Part shown: positions 36,401 through 51,900 of the stretch, in pieces
How positions within the stretch are numbered: position 1 is the stretch's first letter
Layout of the letters: the number at the start of each line of letters is the position of its first letter
Assembly (NCBI RefSeq): GCF_910591885.1
Contig: NC_063281.1
Coordinates: 9,028,200 to 9,092,199 of the forward strand
Source: Bombus terrestris
Taxonomy: Eukaryota; Arthropoda; Insecta; Hymenoptera; Apidae
Direction of reading: 5' to 3'
DNA length: 64,000 nucleotides
Program-made: the position numbers and the translations under genes
Notes under the pieces: generated by a model
What the model was told of the DNA's origin: nothing
What the model saw: the letters and a program-made list of their open reading frames with translations, nothing else
Database searches by the model: none

Positions 36401-39400
36401 CATATATTCCTCTTACGTAATTAATTAACAGTTATTAAAAAACGGGAATAGATAATCTAATGATAACAATATCAAATTGTGCAGTGTTTTAAGTCTCTCA
36501 ACCTTTTGGATAAAATAAAAGTTCTAAGATTAAACCACTTAATAATACGAAAAACAGATGACTTTAAAACGAAGGAAGAGATTGTTTGGATTCGATTGAC
36601 AAAATTCATTTGTTTTTTTTCATCAATATCATTTTCTATTTAATCATCCTCATAATCTATACCAGTATGTACTTTACGAATAATGATCCACTCTTTTTCT
36701 TCTATATTATTATCATAATAATTATCAGCATATCAACTTATCATCAGTATATCATATATATATATATTCATATATTTTTATATATAATTATATATAATTA
36801 TATATATCATCATTATAATCGTTATATTAATATTATTAATATAATATCTTAAGTATCAATAATCAATTAATCCACTAGAAACACCGTTAAGTATATTAAT
36901 ATATATATAATATATATATATTTATTTATTTATTTATATTTATATATATATGTGTATGTGTGTATTTAATGAATAATAATAATAGTAGTAATAATGACAA
37001 TAATCAATAATAATTAATAATAATCATAATAATAGTAGTAGTTACAATATAGTAATAGTAGTAGCAGTAATAGTAATAGTAATAGTAATAGTAATAGTAA
37101 TAGTAATAGTAATAGTAATAGTAATAGTACAGTAGCAATAGTAGTGGTACTGTTTTATGTGTCATTTTGGGAGTGAGGAGAGCAGGTAGAAGTGAAACGT
37201 TGCACAATTATAAAAGGATATATTCATCGAGTGAAAATAAAGCAGAAATCGACAATTCACAAATAGAAATTGTGCCCTCCCCAATTGGACCTGCCTGACA
37301 ATACTTTTGATATCGTAATTTAAACCTTTCTTAATGAATCTCCTTCTACGGTTAACCCTTTCTCGTCTTCCTTTGACACCACACGGAAAATATTAAACAG
37401 CAAACTCGGAGAATTTTCTTTCTTTCTTTCCTCTTGAATGAAAATATTCATGCACACATGATCATGCATACTCTTCGATGCTCTGACGATTTTCCGCTCT
37501 ATGTCATTATCAACCATGTTCGCGTTACCTTTTCTATCGTTCGTCTTTCCTCGTTTTATTCGTTCCCTTATTCCATGCCAATTCTATCGGACAAATAGCA
37601 AAATTTACGCAGCTGATTTTTTACTTCCTCTCTCATATCGTTGCCAAATCACACACGTGACAAGGGATGTTGTGTTATGTATGTGTGTGTTTCTTTGTTT
37701 CAGCTTCACGTGTGTAAGATTTGTTGCATCAACATTGCGTAGCTATCAAATCTACAGACTATCAAATCTGTGTAGCTCCATCGATCCAAGGACCTACACG
37801 CGACGACATTCGTGCCCTATTCTTTGCCAATCACTCCCTCATTCTTATCAGATTAACTAATGTCGCTAAAATTAGATAACGATCGTTAATCCGCTATTAA
37901 GCTACTCTTCGAAATTTTCGTTAGTCTCTGTCCCTTTCTCCTTTCCCTTGTTCACAGTGTGTCGCGTATTTTACATACATTATCATAGAACGAAATTTAC
38001 AATTCACGATCAAATCAACTGACAAACAACCGTACACTAATAAGAAACGATCCTGATGGGATGAGGAGGAAAACAATCACCTCTGTGTTCAGCTCGTCTT
38101 CGATTTATCTCGAAAGTTTCGTAATGCTGGATCTAATTATTGGAAAAAGTTTCTGATGAAAATTTCAGGTGGTTAGGGAGGTTTTTTTTCTCTTGATACG
38201 ATTTGGAAATATTGCGTCGGCACTTTCATCACATCATCGCGTTTTAAGCACTAACGGTTTAGCTATGATTCTTTTAATGCAAGTACTTCCTATGCACTAT
38301 ATACGTAATGCAGCTTAATAAACTTTTACATTGTCTCGCGTGTTTTTATCTTTTTATTTTAACGTTTTTTTTTCTTTACTTATCAAAATTTGGCAAACCT
38401 TAAACCTGGTTCGGCACCAAACGGCGCCACTTGTACATCGCGTACAAACTATGTTCTTTGTATTACTAGAAATCTTGTCGGCGGCACTGTGTGTCTCTGT
38501 CGTTTGAACGTCGAAAATTTATCTCTACACGCTCTCTTCTCGTCACTTCCACGCTAATCCCATTCGCACCTGTTTGCCTTTCTCTCCCTCTCGTGTCCAT
38601 GAAACTTTCCAACAATCGTTTCCTCTATGTCACTAGATTCTCTCTTTTGCAGTCACCAGCGATCCATGCTTGTTTTACGATTTGCTTTCTTGTAAACTTA
38701 ATTTCGTCGGCTCTCGATTCATTCCTCGTACTATATACCGTAATATCCATCCGTCTCTCATTCGTCAACATTCGTCACTCTCTGCTCTTGTAATCATTTT
38801 TATTATCTCCCCTCCTCATCCAATTAACCAATTAACCGGCAATTTAACAACGCTCTCAGTCTCTCTCTCCCTGACCTTTCGTACACCCGTTTATTACAAT
38901 TTGCTTTCTAACAAAAGAATTAAAATTACAACGACTAATTAACGACTTAGATACGCGATTTTTCCATTTCACTTAAGAGTTACGGAACAATTATGATTCT
39001 CACGAGAACACAATGGTTGGCATTTGTTTGTTTCATTAAAAATATCTTCGTTTCGCTCTCTATTTTAATACTTCCCTAAGCAACGGTTTTCTCTTATGTC
39101 AAGTTTATACGCTTTAATTAATTAGATAATTAATGGATACCTTAAGTATTGATCCTACGCTTTGCCTCATCCCCATAAAAGCACGGCCTGGAAAAGTATT
39201 CGCGACCTCAGCCAAAACGGCCCAACCGTATAAAAACGGGGGAGGTTTGGGAGAAAATTCTACGTAATATTGTGTGTATGTATGTGTGTTTAAGTTAAAG
39301 GTGAGCTTCGTTTTTCTCTCTCGTTTTCTCTCATCTTTCTGCGTTTAAGGTACTCTGAGGATAATCATTAATTTATAATACATTTGTACACAACTTATCC

Positions 39401-42400
39401 CTTAATCAATAATTATATCGATTTACCTACAACGTTGTCCGGATTCCCTCATGCACTCTCACGTCTATACATATACGCTCGATTCACACAATTCTCACTC
39501 TCTCCGCCGAGTGTCGACCTTTCTTCCTTCTCTTTTTCTTTTATTTTTTACGATTACTAGAATCGTACGACTAACGGCCGTACGCTTTTAAGACACGTTC
39601 TAAGAGCCTGCCGTTTTATCGAAAAGCTACGCAAACGTTCGAAAGCAGCATCGAAGTATAACAAAGCAACAGCGAGATAGCGACAGGATACAAACGTGGC
39701 AAACGAAAAATTCTACGACTGAAAAGTGAAGAAAAAGAAAAAAAGAATTAAAGAGTGAAATCGGTAAATGTTTTCGTCCGACGACGGTAAGACGGAAAGA
39801 TAAAACAAACGTCATCTGTTCTTCTCCCTTAGGACTATAACACGATTCCCTATCGCTCGAATATACCGGTTTCCATTTCCCCTGGTAGCACTTTTGGTGT
39901 ACTTTCGAGTATTTATTGATCAACCCCCCTCCCCGTAAAATTCTATTTCATTATTTACTTATCTTATTTTCGATTCGCTCTTAACCAGCTACAACTTTTT
40001 GTCTTATCGTCATTTTATTTTTCCTTATTTTCTCGTTAAATCGATTCGTACAATCTATCCTTAGGCAGAGGTAAAGTTTCCATGTAATCATTTATCGTGT
40101 AAACTAGACCGTTAAACGTTAGATAGCCTTTAACTATTATTTAATATAATAAACATGATAGTCGATAATAACCTTAAAAACGGCGTCCACTTTTAATTAA
40201 TACTTCGAGGATTTTGTGTTCGCGGGCCCGATCGTCAGCACCTCGTGCGTTAAATATAATAATTCTCTGTTTAAATTCACTTACTACCCTTATTTATCTA
40301 ACTACCCGTTCGTCTTCTCCTATTTATTACGTTGCGTTAGCTGCAGCCTGCTTTTATACTCATCTTATTTTTCACTTTTTCTTTTACATCTTTCTTCCTT
40401 TGTCCACACTTTTCCACTTTCTTAAAATGATTCGTTCCCGTTCGTTCATTCACATTCTTTCGCAAAACACCAATCAAATTGCGTCTCATTCTCGCTTCAA
40501 CTCGTTCACCCTCCATCTCGCGATATCTCGTTCTCCACCATTTTTACTCTCCATGCCATACAATCTCACTATCGAATGATTTAATCAACCGCTCATTCCC
40601 TCGTTTTCTCCTCTTCTGACATAAACTTAAGCTATGCTGAAACGCGCTCGAGAAGCTGTAGATATAGGCATTTATTCAAGAAAATAGTAAAGCCATTGTA
40701 ATTCGTGATAATTAATTAATTACAATAGAAAATAATAACAACAACAGTATGGTTCCTTGTTTAAGTGTTACTAGTCGTAAATAGTAAATAGTTTGATAAA
40801 TCGTAGCAGTACTTTGACACTTCTTTTACCTTTAATAGTTTCATCGACGTCCCTCCCCCTTTTGTTTCACGTTTAATAATCCTAAGCCTAAAGTGACACG
40901 GCAATATTTCCAAATCGACGTATCGTTCGCAGGAGAAAAAGCAGAGGCGCTTCCTTTCAGTTCGAATAATTAACACTGATTTACAATTTTTTTTTTTTCA
41001 TCTTTTCGTTCTTCGTTTTTCCCCTTCTTCTTCTTCTTCTTATCATCTTTTTTCTTTATACGAACCCTCGCCTCCTTTTTCGATATTCATTTCTGAGAAT
41101 CTCAGATTGAAGAATTTTTCGTTAACCTACGCGAAAAAAGGGTCCTCTCTTTGCTTAAGCTGTTTTCCTTTTAAAGGGCAGTGGTCGTTGGACGTATTTT
41201 GCTCAGCGAAAAAGTACCGTAATGATTAAATAAGCAAAGAGTATGGTCTTTTAAACGCGAAAATTAAGACTTACCGTAGGAATCGTTTTTCACGATACAA
41301 CATACCTTTACTTTTTACAATTTGTTTCATCTAAGATATTCTTTTATTTATTTTGTTTTTTTTTGGTTATTTTTCGTTTTGTCCGAGAGCGTCAGTCTTA
41401 TTAGGACCGTTTCAGAGGACTCGACATTCTTGGAATGAGCAAAGTCAATTTCATTCGATTCAGCCTTGCTTATGTTCGAAACTAGTTGTACTAGCAGACT
41501 TTTCAGTCGGGACTCAAACGTAATTAGCAACTATCATCGAATAACTAATTTCCATCGTTAAAATTAACATCTTAGCAAATAAAATTATGGAATCTTAAAC
41601 ACGTGCTACGATAGACAGAGTTATCGAAAATTCGTTCCAACCACCAGCCGGCCCTGATTTATTCTCTCATTAATATTTGTTTGTTTTCCTTAAGTTGTAA
41701 TTATACACGGAAACTTCTATTTATCTTCGCGATTTCTCTTTTTCTACGTACGTACGTACACACGTATATTGATAGATGCACATCGAAATATTAAATATTA
41801 CTCGTTAAAGTACAAACAGTTAATTCTATGGTAAAAGGATTAGTGCATGCGCATACAAGACTCGTAAAAACCTATCGGGTTTATCGAATCTCGTTTTATA
41901 CCGTCGCTTATGTCGATTTTATAGTCGAACGGTGTACAAGTATATACATACTTGTCTCTAATAAGGGTAACGTGATCTTCTAATTAAGTTCAAGCAAAGT
42001 ACGCTTGTGTGTACAAACTCTTCAACATTTTATTATATTCTGTATCTTTTTCGCGACCTGCCCAAGTTCAGTGAACTATACCTACGCTTAAAAAACGGAA
42101 AAATGTCCTCCGTTGTCGTCACATTTACTATTTCGAGCACATCGAATATCATAGAAATTCTGGTCGCATGACGGTCACGTTTGTCGCGGCGGCACTCGTC
42201 ATTACGAATGCTAAATGCAAGGGTGAACTTATTCCGACACGAATTCAGCTGATAGAAAGATACGTATCTGCGTATCCAACTAGAGAACGGTTGCTTGTTT
42301 AATTCGACAATAAACCATTACGTTAAATCCCTTAATTAATTAATCAATTAATCGATTAATATCAGTAATAACAATCTAACAAGTGTTGTATCTTTCTGAT

Positions 42401-45400
42401 CTGGACGTACCGTCTAAGTATATTAACCAGTAGATTTCTATACGAAGAGTAAAAGTACTGTTTGTTTTTTGTTTATCTGCATTTTAAGGCTTCGTTCGTG
42501 ATTCTTTCTTATCGAAAAATTCTACTCTCCACCCCTCCCCCCAGTCATACGTAATCCCCGCATTCTACACCCAACTTTTTAATCCATTCGATTCAGTCGT
42601 TTTTTTTACGTTGTACTTCTGCCCGATCACGATATCCCTAGGAATTAATTACGTATTATAATTAACTAGTACTTAATCGAAAAACATTTCTTTCGGGTCC
42701 CGAATTGCTTAGAGGCTGACTTACTTAAAATTGAACGGTCTAATCGTGAGCTACCATAGCATCTCTCTTCGCCGGTTCTGCAAATAATGCGTGAAAATCA
42801 AGGCGAGAGTAATAACTATTCTTAACCGCTTAGAGAGTTTCAGTCTGAAACGTCGAGATTTCTTCATATTTTTTAACTCGTAACATCGATCTCTCGGACT
42901 TGGCTCTTATTTTGAGAAAATATAAAGAGAAAACGGGAAAGAAAACTAACCTATCGTTACGATTATGTACGTGATCCGAGAGACTGACGTTAAGCGTTAA
43001 TTTATGGACTGAACAAACGTTCGACTGTACAAAATTTCTACAGGCTACTCGATTATTTCTTTTGATTTGTCTAGTAACTCACGATCGCGGAAGTATGATA
43101 GAAAGAGGCGTTGAATGAATGCGGACGTGCCTGTCTCTGTGTGTCTGCGTGAATATGCTTAACTATAGTGTGAAAAATCTCGTAACACGTTAATTCCTTA
43201 GCGGTTAGTAATTTACATCTTTAGTGGAATAATAATACCATTTAATTGTATGTAACACGTAACGTAATGGTCGACGAAAATCGACGGCCTGGCTGCCTGC
43301 GATATCAGCTAACGAGCGAAGGACTTATTACGAAAGGACCGACACGTTTAGGAACTCCAGGAATAAAAAAGAAGCAGCTGGCGCCTCGTTGAAAATCACG
43401 GTTCATTAGTTACAATGAGGTATATGTTATTCGACAAATCCTTAAGAACGATTAAAAAACATCTGAGTATCCCTCTTGCGTTCCATTTTCGTTTGTTTCT
43501 TTTTTCATTATCTCTAAAAGTATTCTAAAAAGATGATGTCTGCGAGTAAATTGTATCCAAACGGTAGTAGATTACAGAAATTGCTAGCAGCTTTTATTCT
43601 GATACCAAAAATCTCATTCTCTCACTCTCTCACTCTTTCTCTCTCTCTCTCTCTCCCTCCCTTTCTCTCGGTTTGTCCTCTTTTTATCATTTTATTTCCA
43701 AAAAAAAAAACAAAAAAAAAAAAGAAATTTACGAATTATTCCACTGTCTGCTAACAATTCGACCTATTAACATGATTTATAACTACTCTTATCTTTCAAC
43801 TTATCACGTCGTTTCGGAAAGTAAATGGTACACGTTCAGACGAACGTGACGATCATACGAATCGGACGAGAATGTAAATGTGACGACCAACAAGATGCAT
43901 ATCTAATCTTTATATTTGTATATAGTCGACCTTATGAACTTTGTTGCTAGATACGACCATTAGTAATTGATATTCTATTATAGTTTTAACACATAAAATC
44001 ATGTAACCCTGACGAAAAAGGACAGTAGAGCAAGAAAACTAGGAAACAGTTAGATTAAAATATGAAAAAAGGAAAAGCAATATTTGCAAAAGTGAATAGC
44101 GATAATCTTAGTTGTGAGGAAAGTAGAAGAGTGATAATAGCATTAGCAACAACTACTACGTAAGTAAATAACTACTATGGAGTGACAGTAATGATAATAA
44201 TAAAAGTAGCAGCAATTGAAAAATAGCGAATCGTAATAACAAACCCACACACCTCTCTATATATTTATGTAGTATTTACCTAATTTTATTTGTCGACTTC
44301 TGTGCTACGCATGCGAAATTAATGACTCCCACATGTTTCATAGACAATGTTGCGCATGTATACATACACATATATACGCTGTTTTCAAGCACTATACATT
44401 TGAATGTGAATTGTTATCGTGTCTCGTTAGCACAACGAAAACAAATCGAATAGTACGACTCAGTTGAATAACTCACCACCTAACTCGACATTATCGATCG
44501 AACCATGCGTACACCACCGTTAAATATCGTTTAGGAAGATAAAGACTACGTTCAGTCTCCAAGAAATAGTTGAGTTATCGAATTAACTAAAAGCTAAAAC
44601 TATCGTTAACACGGCAATGCGCAAATCGATTAAATGTATCTGTACAGAAAAAAAAGAAAGGTAAAAATATTTGTTTTTATCGAGACGTAATACATGCTTC
44701 GAAAAAAATGTGTACATTTTGAATGCAATTTACTACTACCCTTTCCTTCCTATTTAATTAAAGACTAATTAATGTACCCTCTGTCTCTCTCTCACACACT
44801 ATCTTACACTTTTCTTTCACTCTCTCCTTACCGAACACGTTTCTTCTCTTCTTCTCATTCTCTCTTTCTTTCTCTCTCTCTCTCTCCATCCATTACCTTT
44901 CCCTTTCGTTTTCTTTATTCACAGCTAATTAAGACTAATAAGGTCTTTACTTATCTCATCTGTTCTTTTTTCGTTCCGAATCACAAACCTTCGACCTTAA
45001 AACCTTTAAACCTTTTAAATTTCCTTTTTTTTTCAGTGATTTTTCCCACCCACCCTCCCTCTCTCCACATGATTTATTTCTTCCTTTTTATACAGCCATT
45101 TTCCCTCGAGAGTAGAATCAAAACAAAGAAAAGAAAAATAAAACAGATCGAAGAAAATTGTAGTGTGTACAGAAGTGTATATATGTGGTATACATAGACG
45201 TTAATATGTCGACATTATGCGTGCACGAATGGCCGTGCACGCAAAATGTACAAACTTTTTTAAAAAAGAAATACGTACGCCCCTATATCGATATATTTTG
45301 TCCTGCTTTTTTTAAAGATATACATTTACACGAGCAGACATACGAGTGCGTGTACATACATATACGTTGCAATGAATAATATATATATATATCATATATA

Positions 45401-45622
45401 TGTATATATACATATATATTTGGAATATATATACATATATATAAAAAATTGTATATATACGTGTATATATACAGAATAGTATGTAAACATGTGTTCTCTC
45501 TCAACATCTCCGCTCTCTGTATTGTGTGTAATAATAGTAATTAATAATAATAATCAATCATCGTTCATTAAATCGTTATCAGTAAACGCGCATAATATTA
45601 TAATTTTCACCACGACAAAAAA

Positions 45623-45695
<73 letters not shown>

Positions 45696-45909
45696 CTGTA
45701 ATAGTTTTCGCTCTTAATTTCTTTTTCTCGTGCTTACTCCACCTACGTAATTATTCCTTTCCTTCCTCTCTCTCTTTATCCTATCCTGTTTTTCTTTTTT
45801 TTTTTTTTTTACTTCTTTCGTCTTCTCTCTTTCTTGATTCTACAACTCTAATTTCTTAGATTCTTCCTTAAGAGAATTCTTAAAGGTAGAGACAATGCGC
45901 TTTGGCCTG

Positions 45910-45960
<51 letters not shown>

Positions 45961-48900
45961 TTTTTACTGCTACTGTGCTGATAATGGAGTGTTCGACTTC
46001 GTCTGGATTATGAATACACATATCCCCAAAAAAAGAAATTCACATGCAATTTTTTCTAGCTAAGGAAATTTTTGTTTGAAATTCTTGACAGCGTGTTATT
46101 CGCTTAACACGATTAAAAAGTCGGACACTCCATTCGGTACAGAGAGTTTTCTAGCCTAGGTCACTGGGAATGAGATGGACAGAAAGCGTGCGAGCGTAAA
46201 GATCCTTAAATGTATCCTTAAATCTGAGGTAAAACATGATGAACATGGGATACGTATTACTTTTTCGCCGTTTCATAGTCACATCGGCTAGGCCGTTTAC
46301 TTTTCTCGACTGGCAGCCGATGCGACTGTAATCTTACTAACATATATCATTTTCATTTAATCATATTTCCTTATTTTTCTTCGTCGTCGTTTCACATTTA
46401 TCTATCGTTCCACTATAAATATTCTAATCGTTTGTCTCGTACAGGGGGGCACGATCTTACCAATATAATGCTAAAAGTTACAAGTATACAGGTCATGTTA
46501 TTACAGTTAACAATTTCATTTATTATCGTTACAATCGTCATCGTCGACTTTATTTCATTTCTTTACGTTTATTTTATCTTATACTTCACACTAAAATATG
46601 ATAAAAGTAGATCGATCGATTCTCGTTCGTTCAATGCGAGACAAAGCATTCCAAACTGTAGGAATTCCATTCACTAAAGCGGATAATCGTTTCTCGTTTG
46701 TTTCATTTTTCTCCAGCGAAATAAAGATACATCAATTTCGTTTTTCTCCCGTTTTCTTTATCGTTTAATTGTGTGTCTGCTTTTGTTTGTTGCTTTTTCT
46801 ACTTTTCGTTCAGGCTGAATTTTTCTTTTGCGGTTAATGGCTCTCGAGTAACATTTCAGGAAGAAACAAGTCTTATTATTATTTAGTCGTTCCTATTCGA
46901 TCGTTTCTCCAATCCGCTAATGCACTCACGGTTTCGTTAAGAATCTCTAGAAATGTTTCCCTCCCCCCTTTTTTTCTTTTTCAAATCCTCTCCCTCCCAA
47001 AGCCCTTAGTCTCAGAATGTGAAGCATTTTAATGTAGTAGTGTGGAGTGGTGTGTGAACATGTGTGTCGATGAGTGTGTGTACACGTGTCGATTTTTCTT
47101 GCGCACACAACGTGTCGTTAAATGGTTCGCCTATACACCATCTATACGTCGATATAAAGTTTCTTTCTTTCACGCTTATAGCAGGGTACTTAACATAAAC
47201 GTAGTACATTTAGAATTTTTCTCTCTATCTGTCTCTCTCTTATTGTAAAACTCGAAGTGTCCTCAATTTTTTTGTTTTTCCTTTAATTTTCTACGTTTTC
47301 CCTTCGCTACTATACAGGTTTCTCTTTTTTTAATTATTATTATTATTAATTAGTTTCTTTTTCGACAACAATTACGTCGTCCTAACAGGCGCGCAGAAAA
47401 TCACTTTGCAGAATTAGAATTTAATATCTTAACTGCATCTACTGTAAACGTAATTTAGAATATTCACGGTGTGTACCAGTGTACTCGTGTGTCTCTAACA
47501 GTGTATGTACGTCTATATATGCATATACATATATGACACACATTCCCTTCCTTATTATTTAATTTTGTTCTATTTCGTGTTTTTCTTTCCTCTCTGAAAT
47601 CGCGTGTATTCTGCCTACGTTTTCGTGTAATACCGAAATCATTGCACTACCTGAATGCTACACCAATGACAACTCCCCTATTCTTCCCTTTCCTAGCTTT
47701 CTCTTATCGTTTCATTCGAACGCGATCAACTGATTGTTAAACAAGTTTCAACTTTAATCGATTTCATTTGTTCTGTTCTCTGTTGCTTTTCTTTGTGCCT
47801 CACAATGATTAAGATACAATTGGCAACAGCTCGAAAAGTTACAAAATTCTGGGGCCGTTAACTGATCATGCAACGAAACCGATGACAGACAAGGAACAAG
47901 CTCAGGCAGTGGTTAACTTTCTTTTTGGTTATTACCTATCATCGATGGAATTTGTGCTTTGAATGATAGTTAAAAATGATTTCAACGCGAAAGTTAAAAA
48001 TACATTGTCGTGCGACCAACAGATCTTTCCCGAACGTTATTCCTTACAACTTGGAAAAATGCCCACGTAGTTTCGTGCCGTTTTGATTCATGGCAAATAT
48101 ATGTACTCTATTATCGAATTTCGACGTTGTTCTTTCTCGCCTACTAAGCCAACAAACAAGAGGGGGAAAAATGCGAATGTGTTAGAAGAATCAATTGAAA
48201 TACAATAATAAGCGTGTAGAAATGCAATAGCCAATACGTCGTTGTGATACCAACTAATTACATTAATATCCATTAAAAGTACAAGATAAACTCATCGATA
48301 AAAACTGTTTCTTGTATAAATTACAATATGAATAGTAAGTTATTTAAGTATAACATTTAATTATAATGACCAGTCTTCAGTGAGCGGGACGTCAAGTATG
48401 TGTTAACGTTAAAAACAGACATGTAACGCCCCCGGAATTATAATATATTTATCGTATCTCATCTTTAAATATTGAATGCTTAACTCTTTTTCTTTTTTAT
48501 TATTTAATTACCTTGCAAACTAAGTTCGTTATATTAAAAATATTGAATGCGTGCACTATCTAATTAAATTAAGGCAAACGGTGAATTAACTAAATATATT
48601 ATATATCTTTAAGAAATTCCTCGCAAAAACAAAACAAGAAAAAAATACATAGAAAAGACAATGATTAAGCGAATTTATAAAATGCATGAACAAATGAATA
48701 AACATTATTTTATTATTTCAATACGCGAAACAGACAGAAAGATTATTTAAATAATAAGTGATTCGGTAAAGTAGAGGGAAAATACTAAAACATGCAAAAG
48801 TGTAAAATTGTAAAAATTACACACCTAACATTGTTTATAAAGTTGAATTGTTTGTTTCTTTTACTCTCCCTGTTGGTAATGTCTTAAAAGTAACGAAGAA

Positions 48901-51900
48901 TTAAATCTAGCTGTATGTGATTTTCTCCCCCCTCCCATTACTTAAACCTTAATGTACAATTATTACTTCTCTATATGAAATAAAGTGTTTCAGTCCTACG
49001 AATCAACAATAAATATTTTACAGCAAAAAACATGCTTTTCCGCATGACACCGCCCATAAAATGATTTAAAAAAAAAAAAAAACATTTGAGAATGCTTCCT
49101 TCAAATACTGAGTTCAGTGCCTATTTATTTAACAAAAAAGAATTAACAAAAAAAAAAAAAAGAAGAAAAAGAGGAAAGAACGAGAAGAGAAATGAGATAC
49201 CAACCTAAAAAATATAAATACAATCATTTTCAAAGATTCTAATAGGAATTGAAATCTTAGACAGGGAGAATATAAAAAAAGTGATTGAAAAAGGTAGAAG
49301 ACTAAAAGATAAAAGAGGAAAAAAGACAGTAACAACCCTGAGAGCAAGTCGTAATTCGTAAAAACGACGAAATTACGACAGATAGTAACAACAGCTAGAA
49401 TCAAAGTATTTTTCCCTATTTGCTACCTATTACGTTAATTAGATGCATTATTTCTGTATTGAAAAATACTAATAATATCGCGTTAAATATAAATATATTA
49501 TCTGTTATAATTATTAATTGTCAATTATTCGAATAGTCCCGCTTTCTCGTCATCATTTTGTGTGTATTTTTTTCAAATCCATTGCTACCACTTTCGCTTA
49601 TTATCTCGATATTATACTTTTCCAGCGTACCCTAAAATATATGTATATACAAGTGCGGCAAGGCAGCCATTTAACTTTGTGTCATTACTTTTTTTTTCTC
49701 CCTCACATTTCCCATCCCTTCGTACTAGAGTAATTTAATCATTCCTCTGAGACTCGTTAATTATAATATAAATTAATTTACCTGGCTTACCGATTCCAGC
49801 AAACACATTAATTATATCGTTAATACGTCTATAAATCAAATGTTATTATGATCACTTTCTCCTAACGCTTTGCATACACTTAAAAATCCTTTAAATTTAT
49901 ACGCTTTAACTTTATTTTAAAAATCGATAATAGTAAGGAATACAATAGTTAGTAGTAATAATTATAATCATAATCGATATACTAGTGGCTTTTTCATTTA
50001 CGTTTCTTTATTATATTACTTTATAAAATAAGTTCTGAAAAAACAGCCGTAAAGATAAAAACTTTCTCTCTCTCTCTCTCTCTCTCGCTATTTAAATTTA
50101 CTGCTTTCACAGTCTCTCTCTCATCTTTCTCTCCCTCTCTCGCTCTCTGCCTCTCAAGTAGGTATTAAATAACGTATTATTTAATACCTATAATATACTA
50201 AAAAGTTCATCGCCTTTACGTAAATTTTTTTTTCATTATCTACTTTTAGCATCTTATTAATTTACTATTATTTGGATGTTCAATAACTTGTGGCCTCTGT
50301 TTAATTAGTTTACTTCTTTATGCGCGTAGAAGTGTACGTGTTATATGTGTATCTGTTGAGAGTTATGTTTTATGTGTTTCGTGTAATTACCATAATAATT
50401 AGTGTAAAAGGTGGTTTTCCTTTGATTGAGCTCCCTACTCGTCTTTTCTTGTCTTTAGTTTAGTCAGTAAATGTGTTATTGCGTTGATCCCAGAAGTTTC
50501 CACGAGTCGCGTTTGTTAATGCTTTCTCATCATCCCATCGACTTTTACATATCTGTTTCTATGATGCTACGCGATACTGTTAATTAAACGTATCGAATCC
50601 GAAAATGGTAACGAGCACTTTAAGACAATGCGGAGGATAAGTACAGGAGTTAATTGATTTGAAAGTCGATCAATGACATACACAAAAAAAAAAAAATTCG
50701 CACCGCTTATTGCGAATTTATATGTTACGAGAAATATGGCAAGCTGAAATAATAATAATAAAAAAAAAAAAAAAATGTAGAAACGAAAAAAGTGGTTAAA
50801 GTTACAACAATTTGAGAAAGAACAGATGCCATAAAGGGAAAGAAAAAGCTAAATCGTATTGAGATCAATAGTGAGGAAGCTTACGCAAATTGTTGATCCG
50901 TTATTAATTGTAACCTACTGATTATAGTGTGACCTCGTAAAAAATTTAAAATTACATTAGCGCAATATTTGCAATTCTTATTGACAAAGTAAGACACAAC
51001 GCGACTCGCTCAGTAATAAACATGAGCATTTGAGAGCATTCTTCCGAAATATTCCTTGTTTAGAACTATGGTAAATCCTACAGAGTAAATACAATTAAGT
51101 CATATATTTAATCAGGTAGACTTTTCAGATCGACGCCCCCCGCCGAGTACACCGCACAAATTACAAATACCCCTCCCTCCATCCAGTAGATATCATGATC
51201 TCTTTCATATCTAATCATCTAAAATTTAAACACTTATAAGCATCATCGTACAATATTTGTTAATTATCATAGACAGTAATAATAGCGTGTATAGTAGTGC
51301 AATCATAATGGTTGCAGTAGGAGCAGTCGCAACAGTAAATAGTGATAAATAGCTGTAAATAGTTCATAATGATAATAGTAGTATAATAGTAATAATTATC
51401 ATAGAAGTAATAATAATAGTAACAATAATTGTAGTCTTAAAGGTGCCTAATAATTAACTATTATAAATCCGAGGTAAAAAATAAACTAGTTTCCATATTT
51501 GATGCAATACGACCGTACAGAAACATGTCCAACGATTCAAAAGTTCTTATTATACAAATTTTCCTTTCTTTTTTTTAATCTTAAAAAATTCGACATCTTT
51601 TTTTCGCTTCCTTTCTCGTCCTCTTCCCTCCAAAAACAATAAACTTTTTCACATACATGGAAACGGAAAAGGACCAGATTTAGATTAAAAAAACGTCACA
51701 AGTGAAGGAGAATAAAAGAAAAAGGAACTAAATATCAATATGCCTAACATATTGTACAGTATTACAGAGATACAACATGAAAATAATAAAATAAAAAAAC
51801 AAAGAGGAAAGGAGAGAAAAAAAAAACCTGCTTAAGGAAACTGCAGCCTGCTGTCAATAAAGTTATAGATATACATACATCATATTAAAAGGATCTATTT

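Noticed and set aside
37004..37207. Minus-strand open frame of almost pure tyrosine
   Set aside because: It is the translation of the AGTAAT array; no splice or family support.
44772..45197. 141-codon plus-strand frame, the second longest in the window
   Set aside because: Made of CT-rich low-complexity codons with no domain, inside the Hrb27C interval on the opposite strand.
45489..45701. Ser/Leu repeat protein
   Set aside because: The frame simply reads through the CT microsatellite.
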